DNA of 64,000 nucleotides from Paracoccaceae bacterium (GCA_024236495.1 JACKKJ010000004.1:221199-285198); one strand, 5' to 3'; shown: positions 16,190 through 25,097, numbered from the stretch's first letter. Notes: generated by a model not told the origin, from the letters alone. Numbers and translations are program-made.

Positions 16190-17122
16190 ATGGCGGATAT
16201 CGACTTCGACGACTTCCCGGCCGAGGCGGGTCATTCCGCGCCACGGTCCGAGCGGGTTCAGACATTTCTTGGCGCGGCGGGGGCGCTGACCTCGGTTGCG
16301 CTGGTGCTGGGGCTGGTCGTCTGGGGCTACAAGCTGGCGGTGCGCGACGTGACCGGCATTCCGGTGATCCGCGCGCTTGAGGGGCCCGCCCGCATCGCGC
16401 CGGAAAACCCCGGCGGCGAACTGGCCGAACACACCGGGCTTGCGGTCAACGCGATCGCCGCCGACGGCGTCGCGGCGCCGCCGGCCGAAACGCTGACGCT
16501 GGCGCCGGGCGCGGGCGAACTTGCGCCCGAGGATGTCGCGGGCGGCGATCTTGCGGGCCTGCCCCCGGCCGCCACGGACAGCCTGCCGGCACCGGCTGCG
16601 CCCGGTGGCGATGTCGTCGCGGCCCTGCCGATGGCCGAGCCCGTCCTTGCCGATCCGTTGCCGGACGGGGCGCCCGAACCGCTCCTGGAGGCGGCCGAGG
16701 ACGCGATGCCCGCCGACCGGCTTTCCGTCCTGCGGCCGGTGCCCCGGCCGGCGCGGCCAACCGCCGATGCGGGCGCCGAGGGCTTCGACGCCGAGGCGGC
16801 CGCCATTGCCGCCGCGGTTGCCGAGGCCATGGCCCCCGTCGCGGTCGAAGCCAACCCCGCCTCCCTTCCCGCGGGCACAAGCCTTGCCCAGCTTGGGTCC
16901 TTCGATACCGAAGTGGAGGCGCGGCTTGAGTGGGACCGCATCGTCGCCCGCTACGGCGCGCTGATGGACGGGCGCCAGCGCGTGATCGAGCCCGCCGAAT
17001 CCGGTGGAAACAGTTTTGTCCGGCTCAGGGCGGCGGGCTTCGACAGCATCGAGGACGCGCGCCGGTTCTGTTCGGTCCTCTTGTCCGAAAACACGCAATG
17101 CGTTCCGACCCAGACGAAGTAG
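16190..17122 (+). CDS. SPOR-domain membrane protein
   Basis: 310-residue bitopic protein: a short cytoplasmic N-terminus, one transmembrane helix (about 29-50, LTSVALVLGLVVWGYKLAV), a long Ala/Pro/Glu-rich periplasmic linker, and a C-terminal SPOR domain (about 225-305) beginning AGTSLAQLGSFDTEVEARLEW. SPOR domains bind denuded glycan strands in septal peptidoglycan. A cell-division or wall-remodelling role is inferred, in keeping with nagZ next door, whose start overlaps this gene's 3' end by 25 nt. An FtsN-like role is possible, but other SPOR proteins share this layout. Confidence 0.85.
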   Translation: MADIDFDDFPAEAGHSAPRSERVQTFLGAAGALTSVALVLGLVVWGYKLAVRDVTGIPVIRALEGPARIAPENPGGELAEHTGLAVNAIAADGVAAPPAETLTLAPGAGELAPEDVAGGDLAGLPPAATDSLPAPAAPGGDVVAALPMAEPVLADPLPDGAPEPLLEAAEDAMPADRLSVLRPVPRPARPTADAGAEGFDAEAAAIAAAVAEAMAPVAVEANPASLPAGTSLAQLGSFDTEVEARLEWDRIVARYGALMDGRQRVIEPAESGGNSFVRLRAAGFDSIEDARRFCSVLLSENTQCVPTQTK

Positions 17123-18129
17123 CAGGCGGCGCGCGGCCCTCTGCGACGATCCTGGGCTGCGCCGGACCGGTGCTTTCCCAGGACGAGGCCGCATTCTTCC
17201 GCGCTGCGAACCCCCTGGGGTTCATCGTCTTTGCGCGCAACGTCGCGGACCCCGAACAACTGCGCCGGCTGACCGGCGAACTGCGCGAGGCGGTCGGCCG
17301 CGACGCGCCTGTGCTGGTCGATCAGGAAGGCGGGCGGGTGCAGCGGCTCCGCGCGCCCTACTGGCGCGAATGGCTGCCGCCGCTCGATCAGGTCGAAGCC
17401 AGCGCGCCGGGGGCGATGGAACGCGGCCTTTGGTTGCGCTACCGGCTGATCGCCGACGAGCTGCGCCGGGTGGGGATCGACGCCGATTGCGCGCCCTCGG
17501 CCGATATCGCCTGTGCCGACACCCATCCCTTCCTGCGCAACCGCTGCTTTGGCAGCGATGCCGCGACGGTGACACGCGCGGCACGGGCCGCGGCCGACGG
17601 GCTTCTGGCGGGCGGGGTCATCCCGATCCTCAAGCATATGCCCGGCCATGGACGCGCCGTCGCGGACAGCCACCTTGAGCTTCCGACCGTCACCGCGCCC
17701 GAGGCGGACCTGATGCGCACCGACTTCGCCCCCTTTGCCGCGCTCAACGACCTGCCGGTCGGGATGACGGCGCATATCCGATTTGCCGCGATCGACCCCG
17801 ACCGCCCGGCGACGGCATCGCCCGCGATGATCGACCTGATCCGCCGCCGCATCGGGTTCCAGGGGCTTCTGCTGACCGACGACATCTCGATGCAGGCGTT
17901 GTCGGGAACGGTCCCCGAACGCGCCCGTCGCGCGATCGCGGCGGGCTGCGACATCGTCTTGCACTGCAACGGCACCCTCGACGAGATGGCGGCAACCGTC
18001 GCGGCCACGGGCCCGATGTCGGACGCGGCCCTTCGCCGCGCCGCCACCGCGCTTGCGCTGCGGGAAGCGGCCGAGCCCATTGACACCGCCCTTCTTGAGG
18101 CCGAACTTGAAGCGCTTCTGAAGGGATAG
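17098..18129 (+). CDS. nagZ: Beta-N-acetylhexosaminidase (peptidoglycan recycling)
   Basis: 343-residue glycoside hydrolase family 3 enzyme that removes GlcNAc from GlcNAc-anhydroMurNAc muropeptides in the cytoplasm. Signatures are PVLVDQEGGRVQRL, the NagZ loop KHMPGHGRAVADSHLELP (with the catalytic Asp/His pair) and LLLTDDISMQAL (nucleophile Asp). No signal peptide. The ATG at 17098 lies inside the 3' end of the SPOR gene (25-nt overlap). The gene runs into scpA after 3 nt, forming a SPOR-nagZ-scpA-scpB transcription unit common in this group. Confidence 0.93.
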   Translation: MRSDPDEVAGGARPSATILGCAGPVLSQDEAAFFRAANPLGFIVFARNVADPEQLRRLTGELREAVGRDAPVLVDQEGGRVQRLRAPYWREWLPPLDQVEASAPGAMERGLWLRYRLIADELRRVGIDADCAPSADIACADTHPFLRNRCFGSDAATVTRAARAAADGLLAGGVIPILKHMPGHGRAVADSHLELPTVTAPEADLMRTDFAPFAALNDLPVGMTAHIRFAAIDPDRPATASPAMIDLIRRRIGFQGLLLTDDISMQALSGTVPERARRAIAAGCDIVLHCNGTLDEMAATVAATGPMSDAALRRAATALALREAAEPIDTALLEAELEALLKG

Positions 18130-18132
18130 CGC

Positions 18133-18921
18133 ATGGCCGATCCGAGCCTTTTCGTGGAAGACGCCCAGTCCGTCAGCGACCGGCTTCAGGCCGAGGCGCT
18201 GATCGTCGACGTGGACGGGTTCGAGGGGCCGCTTGACCTTTTGCTGACGCTGTCGCGCACCCAGAAGGTCGACCTGCGGCGGATATCCGTCCTGCAACTG
18301 GCCGAACAGTATCTTGTCTTCGTCGACAGGGCCAAGAAGCTGCGGATCGAACTGGCCGCCGACTACCTGGTGATGGCCGCCTGGCTTGCCTTTCTGAAGT
18401 CGCGCCTTCTGTTGCCGCCCGACCCGACCGAGGACGGGCCCTCGGGCGAAGAACTGGCCGCGCATCTGGCCTTTCAGCTGGAACGCCTTCAGGCGATGCG
18501 CGAAAGCGCCGCGCGTCTGATGGCGCGCGACCAGAAGGGGCGCGACTTCTTCGTGCGCGGCATTCCGGAAGATGTCCGCCGCAGCCGCAAGATCCAGTAT
18601 TCCGCGACGCTTCTGGACCTGATGCAGGCCTATGCACGCATCCGCACCCGCGACGAGTTTCGCCCCTATGCCTTCGACCGGCACCATGTCTTCACGATGG
18701 AACAGGCGCTGGAACGGATGCGGGGGCTGATCGGCTATGCGGGCGATTGGACCGACCTGCAAAGCTATCTGCCCGACGGCTGGGGCGCCGACCCGGCGCG
18801 CCGGCGGTCGGCCACCGCCTCCACCTTCGCGGCCTCTCTCGAACTCGCCAAGCAGGGCCAGATCGAGATCAGGCAATCGGAAACCTTCGCCCCCATCGCG
18901 ATCAGACGGAAGACCCCGTGA
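18133..18921 (+). CDS. scpA: Segregation and condensation protein A
   Basis: 262-residue kleisin subunit of the SMC-ScpAB condensin, which bridges the SMC heads and organises the chromosome. The N-terminal signature VDGFEGPLDLLLTLSRTQKVD is clear (quoted as GFEGPLDLLLTL), followed by QYLVF and ADYLVMAAWLAFLKSRLLLP. The C-terminal winged-helix part is less conserved. The stop overlaps the scpB GTG start (GTGA), so the two are translationally coupled, as expected for subunits of one complex. Confidence 0.94.
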   Translation: MADPSLFVEDAQSVSDRLQAEALIVDVDGFEGPLDLLLTLSRTQKVDLRRISVLQLAEQYLVFVDRAKKLRIELAADYLVMAAWLAFLKSRLLLPPDPTEDGPSGEELAAHLAFQLERLQAMRESAARLMARDQKGRDFFVRGIPEDVRRSRKIQYSATLLDLMQAYARIRTRDEFRPYAFDRHHVFTMEQALERMRGLIGYAGDWTDLQSYLPDGWGADPARRRSATASTFAASLELAKQGQIEIRQSETFAPIAIRRKTP

Positions 18922-19574
18922 CCGACGCAGCCGATACCGAACCGCGCGACGCGGAGAAGAGCCTGTTCGAAGCGCCGCCGATGGCCGAACAGGAACGCAT
19001 GGTCGAGGCGATCCTGTTCGCCTCGGCCGATCCGGTATCGGTCGCCGAAATGGCGGCGCGGATGCCCCACGGCTGCGACCCGGCAGAGGCGCTTGTCTAC
19101 CTGCGACGGCGCTACGAGGGGCGCGGCGTGCGGGTGGTCAAGGTGGGCGACGCCTGGGCGATCCGTACCGCGCCCGACCTCGGATTCCTGATGCAGAAGG
19201 AGATCGTCGAGACGCGCAAGCTGTCGCGCGCCGCGATCGAGACGCTGGCCATCGTCGCCTATCACCAGCCCGTCACCCGCGCCGAGATCGAGGAGATTCG
19301 CGGCGTCGCGGTCAGCCGGGGAACGATCGACCAGCTTCTCGAACTGGACTGGATCCGCTTTGGCCGCCGCCGCATGACCCCGGGCCGACCCGTCACCTTT
19401 GTCGTGACGCAGGATTTCCTGGATCATTTCGGGCTGGAAAGCGCGCGCGATCTGCCGGGGCTGAAGGAGCTGCGCGCCGCCGGGCTTCTGGACAGCCGGC
19501 CGCTGCCTGGAAGCGGCACCCCGGACGACGACAGCGAGGACCAGAGCGGGCAGAGCGAGCTGTTCGAGGACTAG
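18918..19574 (+). CDS. scpB: Segregation and condensation protein B
   Basis: 218-residue tandem winged-helix partner of ScpA. Conserved segments are MVEAILFASADPVS, KLSRAAIETLAIVAYHQPVTRAEIEEIRGV (quoted as ETLAIVAYHQPVTRAEIEEI) and a C-terminal TTQDFLDHFGL-like stretch. The start is a GTG at 18918 overlapping the scpA stop; no ATG gives a full N-terminus. The acidic Asp/Ser/Gln-rich tail is typical of ScpB. It is convergent with dcd, only 15 nt apart. Confidence 0.93.
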   Translation: MTDAADTEPRDAEKSLFEAPPMAEQERMVEAILFASADPVSVAEMAARMPHGCDPAEALVYLRRRYEGRGVRVVKVGDAWAIRTAPDLGFLMQKEIVETRKLSRAAIETLAIVAYHQPVTRAEIEEIRGVAVSRGTIDQLLELDWIRFGRRRMTPGRPVTFVVTQDFLDHFGLESARDLPGLKELRAAGLLDSRPLPGSGTPDDDSEDQSGQSELFED

Positions 19575-19589
19575 GGCAGGGCGCGCGCC

Positions 19590-20672
19590 CTATCCCATGC
19601 GGAAATGCTTGGACAGTTTCAGGCCCTGTCCCTGGTAGTTCGACTTGATGCCGCTGCCGTAAAGCCGTTCCGGCACCGAGACCATGCGTTCATAGATCAG
19701 CCGGCCGACGATCTGCCCGTCTTCCAGAACGAAGGGCGCTTCGTGGCAGCGCACTTCCAGAACGCCGCGCGATCCCCTGCCGCCCGCCGCGTCATAGCCG
19801 AAACCGGGGTCGAAGAAGCCCGCGTAATGCACGCGAAACTCGCCCACCATCGCAAGATAGGGCGCCATTTCCGCCGCGCAGTCGGGCGGGATCGCGATCG
19901 CCTCGCGGCTGACAAGAATGTAGAAGGCCCCGGGATCGAGGATGATGCGCCCCTCGGCGGTGCGCACCTCTTCCCAGAAGTCGGCCGGGGCGTAGTGGCC
20001 GATCCTGTCCAGGTCGATGACGCCCGCGTGCGGCTTGGCGCGGTACCCCACAAGGTCGCCGCGTTCCGGGCGCAGCCCCACCGAAAACGCCAATCCGTCC
20101 GAGATCACCGCCGGGCCCGAGACGATCGGGCTGCGGGCATGGATCGCCGCAAGTTCCGCGTCGTCGATCCGGGTCTGGCCCCGGCGGAAGATGATCTGGC
20201 TCAGCATCTGGCCGGTGCGGGCAAGGACGGAAAACGACCGTGGGCAGATCTCGACGTAAAGCGGGCCGCAATGGCCATCCGGCACGCGGTCGAACTCGGT
20301 CCCGTTGTCGGTGATTACCCGCGTCAGCAGGTCGAGCCGCCCGATCGAGGACTTGGCCGAGGCGGCGCCCGAAGTGCCTGCCGGAAGGCGGACCGATTCG
20401 AGAAGCGGCACGACATAGACGCAGCCCTTTTCCAGGACCGCGCCACGCGTCAGGTCGATGCGGTGCATCTCGAACTCGGCGATGCGGTCTGCGACGCTGC
20501 GGCCGGCGCCCGCCAGGAACGAGGCGCGCACCCGATAGGCGACCGCCCCGAGGCGCAGGTCAAGACTGGCGGGCTGGATCTGGGCTTCGGTGACGGGCAC
20601 ATCCGCCGTGATCGTGCCGGAGGCGACCATCGCCCGGATCCCCGTGTCTGCCAGGACGCCGCTGACGGTCAT
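19590..20672 (-). CDS. dcd: dCTP deaminase, double-length form
   Basis: 360 residues, almost twice the usual ~190 of Dcd. The first half has the dUTPase-like trimer motifs QPASLDLRLG and SAKSSIGRLDLLTRV with a TDNGTEFDRV segment. The second half has a weaker copy with similar strands (RIILDPGAFYILVSREAI, and GVLEVRCHEAPFVLEDGQ with the Glu/Gln pattern). The family deaminates dCTP to dUTP for dTTP synthesis. The second half looks like a diverged duplication that may be structural. Alphaproteobacteria do carry this long form. The catalytic Glu cannot be placed with certainty. Confidence 0.8.
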   Translation of the reverse strand: MTVSGVLADTGIRAMVASGTITADVPVTEAQIQPASLDLRLGAVAYRVRASFLAGAGRSVADRIAEFEMHRIDLTRGAVLEKGCVYVVPLLESVRLPAGTSGAASAKSSIGRLDLLTRVITDNGTEFDRVPDGHCGPLYVEICPRSFSVLARTGQMLSQIIFRRGQTRIDDAELAAIHARSPIVSGPAVISDGLAFSVGLRPERGDLVGYRAKPHAGVIDLDRIGHYAPADFWEEVRTAEGRIILDPGAFYILVSREAIAIPPDCAAEMAPYLAMVGEFRVHYAGFFDPGFGYDAAGGRGSRGVLEVRCHEAPFVLEDGQIVGRLIYERMVSVPERLYGSGIKSNYQGQGLKLSKHFRMG

Positions 20673-20692
20673 GACCTTTCTCCGCGAATGCG

Positions 20693-20722
20693 AACGCCCA
20701 CCCCGGTGACGGAGTGGGCGTT
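20693..20722 (-). terminator. Hairpin downstream of tRNA-Pro
   Basis: A perfect 9-bp stem AACGCCCAC/GTGGGCGTT with a 12-nt loop. It lies 8 nt past the 3' end of tRNA-Pro and 21 nt before the dcd start. No T-run follows on the minus strand, so it may serve as a processing or weak termination signal. Confidence 0.5.
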
Positions 20723-20729
20723 TCGATGA

Positions 20730-20807
20730 TGGTCGGGCCGGTGAGATTCGAACTCACGACCTTCCGCCCCCCAGACGGACGCGCTAACCAGGCTGCGCCA
20801 CGGCCCG
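20730..20807 (-). tRNA. tRNA-Pro (anticodon GGG)
   Basis: The minus strand folds as a full cloverleaf: acceptor CGGGCCG/CGGCCCG, D-arm GCGC...GCGC with AGCCTGGTTA loop, anticodon stem TCCGT/GCGGA with loop CTGGGGG (anticodon GGG), T-arm GTGAG-TTCGAAT-CTCAC, discriminator A and an encoded CCA. Confidence 0.93.
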
Positions 20808-20816
20808 ACGCGGCGG

Positions 20817-20846
20817 TGTATAGGACGATTGCCGGGGCAGGGGCAA
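20817..20846 (-). promoter_or_regulatory. Probable sigma-70-type promoter of tRNA-Pro
   Basis: On the minus strand, TTGCCC (20841-20846) and TATACA (20817-20822) are separated by 18 nt, ending 9 nt before the tRNA 5' end. Spacing and position fit a housekeeping promoter; the match is by eye. Confidence 0.45.
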
Positions 20847-20881
20847 GCGGCAAAACGCATCCCGCACAAGTCCTTGTCAGA

Positions 20882-21610
20882 TTATGCCCTGTCCGGGGCC
20901 GGGCCGGTGTCGGCAAGGGCGGCGGGGGCCGCGCGGCGGCGGTCGCGCGCGACGGCAAGACGGCGGTAAAGGCTGGCCAGCGCATCGCGGTTTCCGGCAA
21001 GCCGGTCCGGGTCCGCGGTGTGCAGCCGGGCGGCGATGGTCTGTGGCGTCGGCTCGGGCCCGGAGGCGCCGGGAAAGCTGTGGACGCGGGCGCTGTGGGA
21101 TTCGACGGGTACGTCGACTTGCATGGGGGCCTCGAAGGGGATCGCGCGATCTGGGTCTGCGTCTTCCCCGAAGGGCAGGCCGGGCTCCCGTTCCGCGGGG
21201 GCACCCTGTGATCCGGGCCGCGCGGCGACCGTCGCTGCGGCGTGCGCAGCAGGCGCTGTCTCAACGGATACTGACTGCACAGCAGGCGAGGTGGGTTCGG
21301 CCACAGGTGCCGGTGCGACGACGGCGGGGGGCACAGCCCCGGGCTCGGCCAGAGAGGCGACGTGGCGGACACCTTGTTCGCGCAGGATCTTCTGCACCCC
21401 GCGAATGGTAAGCCCGTCATCATGCAGAAGCTTGCGGATCCCCGCGATCAGCGCGACATCCTGGGGGCGGTAATAGCGACGCGATCCGGCGCGTTTCATG
21501 GGCTTGATCTGCGCGAACTGGCTTTCCCAGAACCGCAGGACATGCGCGGGCGTATCGAGAATCTCGGCGACTTCGCTGATCGTCCGGAACGCCTCGGCCG
21601 ATTTCGCCAT
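20882..21610 (-). CDS. MerR-family transcriptional regulator
   Basis: 242-residue DNA-binding protein. An N-terminal MerR winged helix-turn-helix covers about 1-75: FRTISEVAEILDTPAHVLRFWESQF, then GSRRYYRPQDVALIAGIRKLL (quoted as SRRYYRPQDVALIAGI). The remaining ~165 residues are Pro/Ala/Glu-rich and low in complexity, with no metal-binding cysteines, so it is not a metal sensor. It follows ihfA by 10 nt and belongs to the rpmF-plsX-fabH-ihfA-merR run, a gene order widespread in alphaproteobacteria. Target genes unknown. Confidence 0.85.
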   Translation of the reverse strand: MAKSAEAFRTISEVAEILDTPAHVLRFWESQFAQIKPMKRAGSRRYYRPQDVALIAGIRKLLHDDGLTIRGVQKILREQGVRHVASLAEPGAVPPAVVAPAPVAEPTSPAVQSVSVETAPAAHAAATVAARPGSQGAPAEREPGLPFGEDADPDRAIPFEAPMQVDVPVESHSARVHSFPGASGPEPTPQTIAARLHTADPDRLAGNRDALASLYRRLAVARDRRRAAPAALADTGPAPDRA

Positions 21611-21620
21611 GCGCGAAACC

Positions 21621-21923
21621 TCAGCCGCGGTTGCCGGCAGCAACGCGGTCCTTCATCAGGTGCGACGGCCGGAAGGTCAGAACCCGGCGGGGATGGATCG
21701 GAACCTCTTCACCGGTCTTCGGGTTGCGCCCGACCCGCGCGGCCTTGTCGCGTACCGAAAACGTGCCGAAGGACGATATCTTTACCGTCTCGCCGGCGAC
21801 CAGCGCATCGGACATGTGCTGCAGCACGCTTTCGACCAGTTGCGCCGATTCATTGCGGGAAAGGCCGACTTCACGGAACACCGACTCGGTCAGGTCCATG
21901 CGTGTCAGAGTCGTCTCGCTCAT
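21621..21923 (-). CDS. ihfA: Integration host factor alpha subunit
   Basis: 100-residue HU/IHF-family DNA-bending protein. The signature SSFGTFSVRDKAARVGRNP with GEEVPIHPRRVLTFRPS is diagnostic of the alpha subunit, which pairs with IhfB. The ATG at 21921-21923 gives MSETTLTRMDLTE, the normal N-terminus. It lies between fabH and merR on the minus strand with a 92-nt gap after fabH that may hold its own promoter. Confidence 0.94.
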   Translation of the reverse strand: MSETTLTRMDLTESVFREVGLSRNESAQLVESVLQHMSDALVAGETVKISSFGTFSVRDKAARVGRNPKTGEEVPIHPRRVLTFRPSHLMKDRVAAGNRG

Positions 21924-22015
21924 CACGTCCCCCCATGTTGAATGGTCCGAAGGATGGGGGCTTGCCATTCCCAAGTCAATATCAATGGCTTGAAGCGGGC
22001 AATTCAGGCGAAGAT

Positions 22016-22990
22016 TCACCACCTGAGGACGACCGAACCCCACGCAAGACCGCCGCCGATGGCCTCGGTCACGACCAGATCGCCCTCTTTCAGCTGTCCG
22101 CGGGCCTTGCCGACCGACAGCGCCAGGGGAATCGATGCCGCAGAGGTGTTGCCGTGATCCTGCACCGTGACCACCACCCGCTCCATCGGAACCTGCATCC
22201 GCTGGGCGGTGGCGGTGATGATGCGAAGGTTGGCCTGATGCGGCACGATCCAGTCCACGTCCGCGCCGGTCAGCCCGACCTTGTCGAGTGCGGCATGGGC
22301 CGTTGCCGCCAGCTTTTCGACGGCGTGGCGGAAAACCTGGTTGCCCTGCATCCTGAGGTGCCCGGCGGTGCCGGTGGTGGACACGCCGCCATCGACGTAA
22401 AGAAGATCGCGATAGGATCCGTCGCTGTTGAGGTCGGTCGCAAGGATGCCGCGGTCGGCCGGCGTGCCGGTGCCTTCCTGGGCCTCAAGCACCAGCGCCC
22501 CCGCGCCGTCGCCGAACAGCACGCAGGTCGAACGGTCGTCCCAGTCGAGGATGCGGCTGAAGGTCTCGGCGCCGATCACGATCACGCGCCTGGCCTGCCC
22601 CGACAGGATCAGCGCGTTGGCATTGGCCAGCGCGAAGACGAAGCCCGCGCAGACCGCCTGCACGTCGAAGGCAAAGCCGCGGCGCATGCCGATCTTGTCC
22701 TGCACCATCGAGGCGGCGGACGGGAATGTCAGGTCGGGGGTCGAGGTCGCGACGATGATGGCGTCGATATCCTCGGCCGTCATCCCCGCGTCGGTCAGCG
22801 CGGCCTGCGCCGCCCGTGCGCCCATGTCCGATGTGGTTTCGCCCTTGGCCGCGAAATGGCGCCGCTCGATCCCGGTGCGGGTGCGGATCCATTCGTCCGA
22901 CGTATCGACGCTGGTTTCGAATTCGCTGTTCGGGACGACACGCTCGGGCAGATAATGCCCCACACCCCTGACCACGGCACGGATCGTCAT
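22016..22990 (-). CDS. fabH: 3-oxoacyl-[acyl-carrier-protein] synthase III
   Basis: 324-residue condensing enzyme that starts fatty acid synthesis by joining acetyl-CoA to malonyl-ACP. The catalytic triad is visible: Cys in AVCAGFVFAL, His in VPHQANLRI and Asn in DHGNTSAASIP. N-terminal GVGHYLPERVVPN and DEWIRTRTGIERRH are typical. Its start overlaps the plsX stop by 4 nt, so phospholipid and fatty acid initiation genes are coupled, as in E. coli. Confidence 0.96.
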   Translation of the reverse strand: MTIRAVVRGVGHYLPERVVPNSEFETSVDTSDEWIRTRTGIERRHFAAKGETTSDMGARAAQAALTDAGMTAEDIDAIIVATSTPDLTFPSAASMVQDKIGMRRGFAFDVQAVCAGFVFALANANALILSGQARRVIVIGAETFSRILDWDDRSTCVLFGDGAGALVLEAQEGTGTPADRGILATDLNSDGSYRDLLYVDGGVSTTGTAGHLRMQGNQVFRHAVEKLAATAHAALDKVGLTGADVDWIVPHQANLRIITATAQRMQVPMERVVVTVQDHGNTSAASIPLALSVGKARGQLKEGDLVVTEAIGGGLAWGSVVLRW

Positions 22991-24108
22991 TCGGCGTTCC
23001 CGTTGTTGTTGTCGCCCTGGCCTGCATCCTGCGCCGCCTCGGCCAGAGAGGCAACCCGCTGGGCAAGCCGTTCCTGAAAGCCCGACCGGGCGAGTTTGTA
23101 GGCCAGCGTGATCGCCGCGGCGACGCCGGTCGAATCCGCGGAACCGTGAGATTTGACGACGGTGCCGTTCAGGCCCAGAAAGACCCCGCCATTGACCCGG
23201 CGGGGATCGATGCGCTGCTGGAGCCGCCTGAGCGAGGCCATCGCGAACAGCGCGCCGATCCGGGACAGGAAGGTCGCCTTCAGCGCCTCGCGCAGAAACT
23301 CGCCCACCAGCTTGGCGGTGCCTTCGCCGGTCTTCAGCGCGATGTTTCCGGTGAACCCGTCGGTGACGATCACGTCGACCTTGGCCGACGGCAGGTCGCC
23401 CCCCTCGATGAAGCCCGCGTAGTCGAAGTTGCCTGCATCCGTCGCGGCGGCGATAAGATCCTGCGCCTGGCGCAGTTCGGCGCGGCCCTTGTGGTCTTCC
23501 GTGCCGACGTTCAGAAGGCCGACGCGCGGACGCGCGTAGCCAAGGCCGTTGCGGGCGTAGGACGCCCCCATCAGCGCGTATTGCAGAAGGTCCGGGGCAT
23601 CCGCCTTGATGTCGGCGCCGACGTCGAGCATGACGTTGAACGGCTTCGGCCCGCGCGAGGGCCAGAGGCAGGCGATGGCCGGACGGTTCACGCCGGGCAG
23701 CTTGCGCAGGCGGATCATCGAAACGGCCATGAGCGCGCCGGTGTTGCCGCAACTGACCGCGGCCTGGGCCTTGCCCTCGCGGACGGATTCGATGGTCGAC
23801 CACATCGAGGTGTTCGAACCGGTGCGCAGCACCTGGCTCGGCTTGTCCTCCATGCGCACGATGCCTTCGGCATGCACGACCGTCACCCGCCCCTTCAGGG
23901 TCGGGCGGCGCGCCAGAAGCGGGGCCAGTTCGGCCTCGTTGCCGTGAAGGACGAAGTCGATGTCCGGCAAGGCGGCGGCAGACACGGCAAGACCGGCAAC
24001 GACAGTTGCCGGTCCGTGGTCTCCGCCCATCGCATCGACCGAAATGACGATACGGCCCGCAGCCTTCTGCGTCAGGGTCTCGAACGCGGGGTCAAGCTCG
24101 GACGCCAT
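22987..24108 (-). CDS. plsX: Phosphate acyltransferase PlsX
   Basis: 373-residue enzyme making acyl-phosphate from acyl-ACP, the first step of the PlsX/PlsY route to phosphatidic acid. Motifs: ISVDAMGGDHGP near residue 22, a SCGNTGALMA loop, GFTGNIALKT-type (TDGFTGNIALKTGEG) and the C-terminal VVKSHGSADSTG. Length is slightly above the ~340 norm owing to a short N-terminal extension and an Asn-rich C-terminal tail. Between rpmF (24 nt upstream) and fabH (overlapping). Confidence 0.95.
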   Translation of the reverse strand: MASELDPAFETLTQKAAGRIVISVDAMGGDHGPATVVAGLAVSAAALPDIDFVLHGNEAELAPLLARRPTLKGRVTVVHAEGIVRMEDKPSQVLRTGSNTSMWSTIESVREGKAQAAVSCGNTGALMAVSMIRLRKLPGVNRPAIACLWPSRGPKPFNVMLDVGADIKADAPDLLQYALMGASYARNGLGYARPRVGLLNVGTEDHKGRAELRQAQDLIAAATDAGNFDYAGFIEGGDLPSAKVDVIVTDGFTGNIALKTGEGTAKLVGEFLREALKATFLSRIGALFAMASLRRLQQRIDPRRVNGGVFLGLNGTVVKSHGSADSTGVAAAITLAYKLARSGFQERLAQRVASLAEAAQDAGQGDNNNGNAE

Positions 24109-24131
24109 GACGCTGGCCGCATGGGCGCGGC

Positions 24132-24338
24132 TTACGCCGCGTCTTCGTCCAGATCGACCTCAGCCGACTGCGCAACGACCTCACGGCCGTCGTAGTGACC
24201 GCAGGCGCCGCAGACGTGATGCGGGCGCTTCAGTTCACCGCAATTCGGGCATTCGTTCGGATTGGCAGCAACCAGCGCATCGTGCGCACGGCGCATGTTG
24301 CGGCGGGACCGCGTGACTCGGTTCTGAGGGACAGCCAT
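24132..24338 (-). CDS. rpmF: 50S ribosomal protein L32
   Basis: 68 residues beginning MAVPQNRVTRSRRNMRRAH, the invariant start of L32. A zinc-ribbon CPNCGELKRPHHVCGACG follows with two Cys pairs. The acidic C-terminal tail is typical for alphaproteobacteria. It heads the rpmF-plsX-fabH run. About 210 nt separate it from the DUF177 gene; that gap contains a 10-bp hairpin (24488-24516) without a T-run. Confidence 0.97.
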   Translation of the reverse strand: MAVPQNRVTRSRRNMRRAHDALVAANPNECPNCGELKRPHHVCGACGHYDGREVVAQSAEVDLDEDAA

Positions 24339-24548
24339 GTCTCAACCTCGGGTTATTGGGGGACAAGCCCCGGATTTCCTTGGGTTTTCATCACTGGTTG
24401 CCGGACTGCGACCGGGTGCGAACCCATATTCAAGCGAGGCCGGGAACATACTGCGTTTACTGGCGGGCGCAAGTCTTTTCTTGGCCTTTTCCGGGCATTT
24501 CCAAAGTGCCCGGAAAGGGGCCGCGCCGGGGCCGTCCGGCGGGGCCTT

Positions 24549-25097
24549 TCAGCCCTTCGGGTCGCGCTTCTTCATCAGGTCGGCAAGACCCGCGAAGGGG
24601 CGCGTCACCTCTTCGCCCAGGGGCTCGGCCCCCGGTTCCGCAAAGCTGGCGGAGCCCATTTCGGCCCCCTCGGCGCGCGGATAAAGCGGCAGCGACAACG
24701 CCAGTGCCTCTGTCAGGACCGCGCCCAGGTCGATGGTCGCGGGCAGGGCCTCGATGCTGTCATCCTCGGGGATCTCGATCTCCTCGCCCTCCGGCTCGGG
24801 CAAGTCGGCCAGGTAGCGGCGTGTCACCGTCTCGGCGATCTCGGTCGTCACGGGGGCGAGTGTCACGATGCAGGGCTGGACCACCCGCGCCGACAGCCGC
24901 GCCGTCAGCCGCCAGTCCTGGCGGCCAAGCGGCGTCAGGTCACCCTCGAACCGCAACTGGTCCAGTTCCGTCACGCCCAGTGCCGCCGCGATGGCGGCGC
25001 GGTCTTTCGCCCCGGGCGCGATGCGAAAGCGGGTGGGTTTGCGCCCGGCAAGCTCTGCCACGCGCATGGGATGGGTGAAACGAAGCGGTTCGGTCAT
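24549..25097 (-). CDS. DUF177 (YceD-family) protein
   Basis: 182-residue protein of the DUF177/YceD family, whose genes nearly always precede rpmF. Family members have been linked to 23S rRNA precursor accumulation. Features visible: a single conserved cysteine in VVQPCIVTLAPV followed by an acidic segment, and a C-terminal PFAGLADLMKKR motif that closes the family. No membrane segments. Its upstream region is shared with the divergent bamE gene (108 nt). Confidence 0.87.
   Translation of the reverse strand: MTEPLRFTHPMRVAELAGRKPTRFRIAPGAKDRAAIAAALGVTELDQLRFEGDLTPLGRQDWRLTARLSARVVQPCIVTLAPVTTEIAETVTRRYLADLPEPEGEEIEIPEDDSIEALPATIDLGAVLTEALALSLPLYPRAEGAEMGSASFAEPGAEPLGEEVTRPFAGLADLMKKRDPKG

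Noticed and set aside
24488..24516. A 10-bp hairpin as the terminator of the DUF177 gene or a regulatory site of rpmF.
   Set aside because: No T-run on either strand; position fits either idea equally, so it was not listed as a separate feature.
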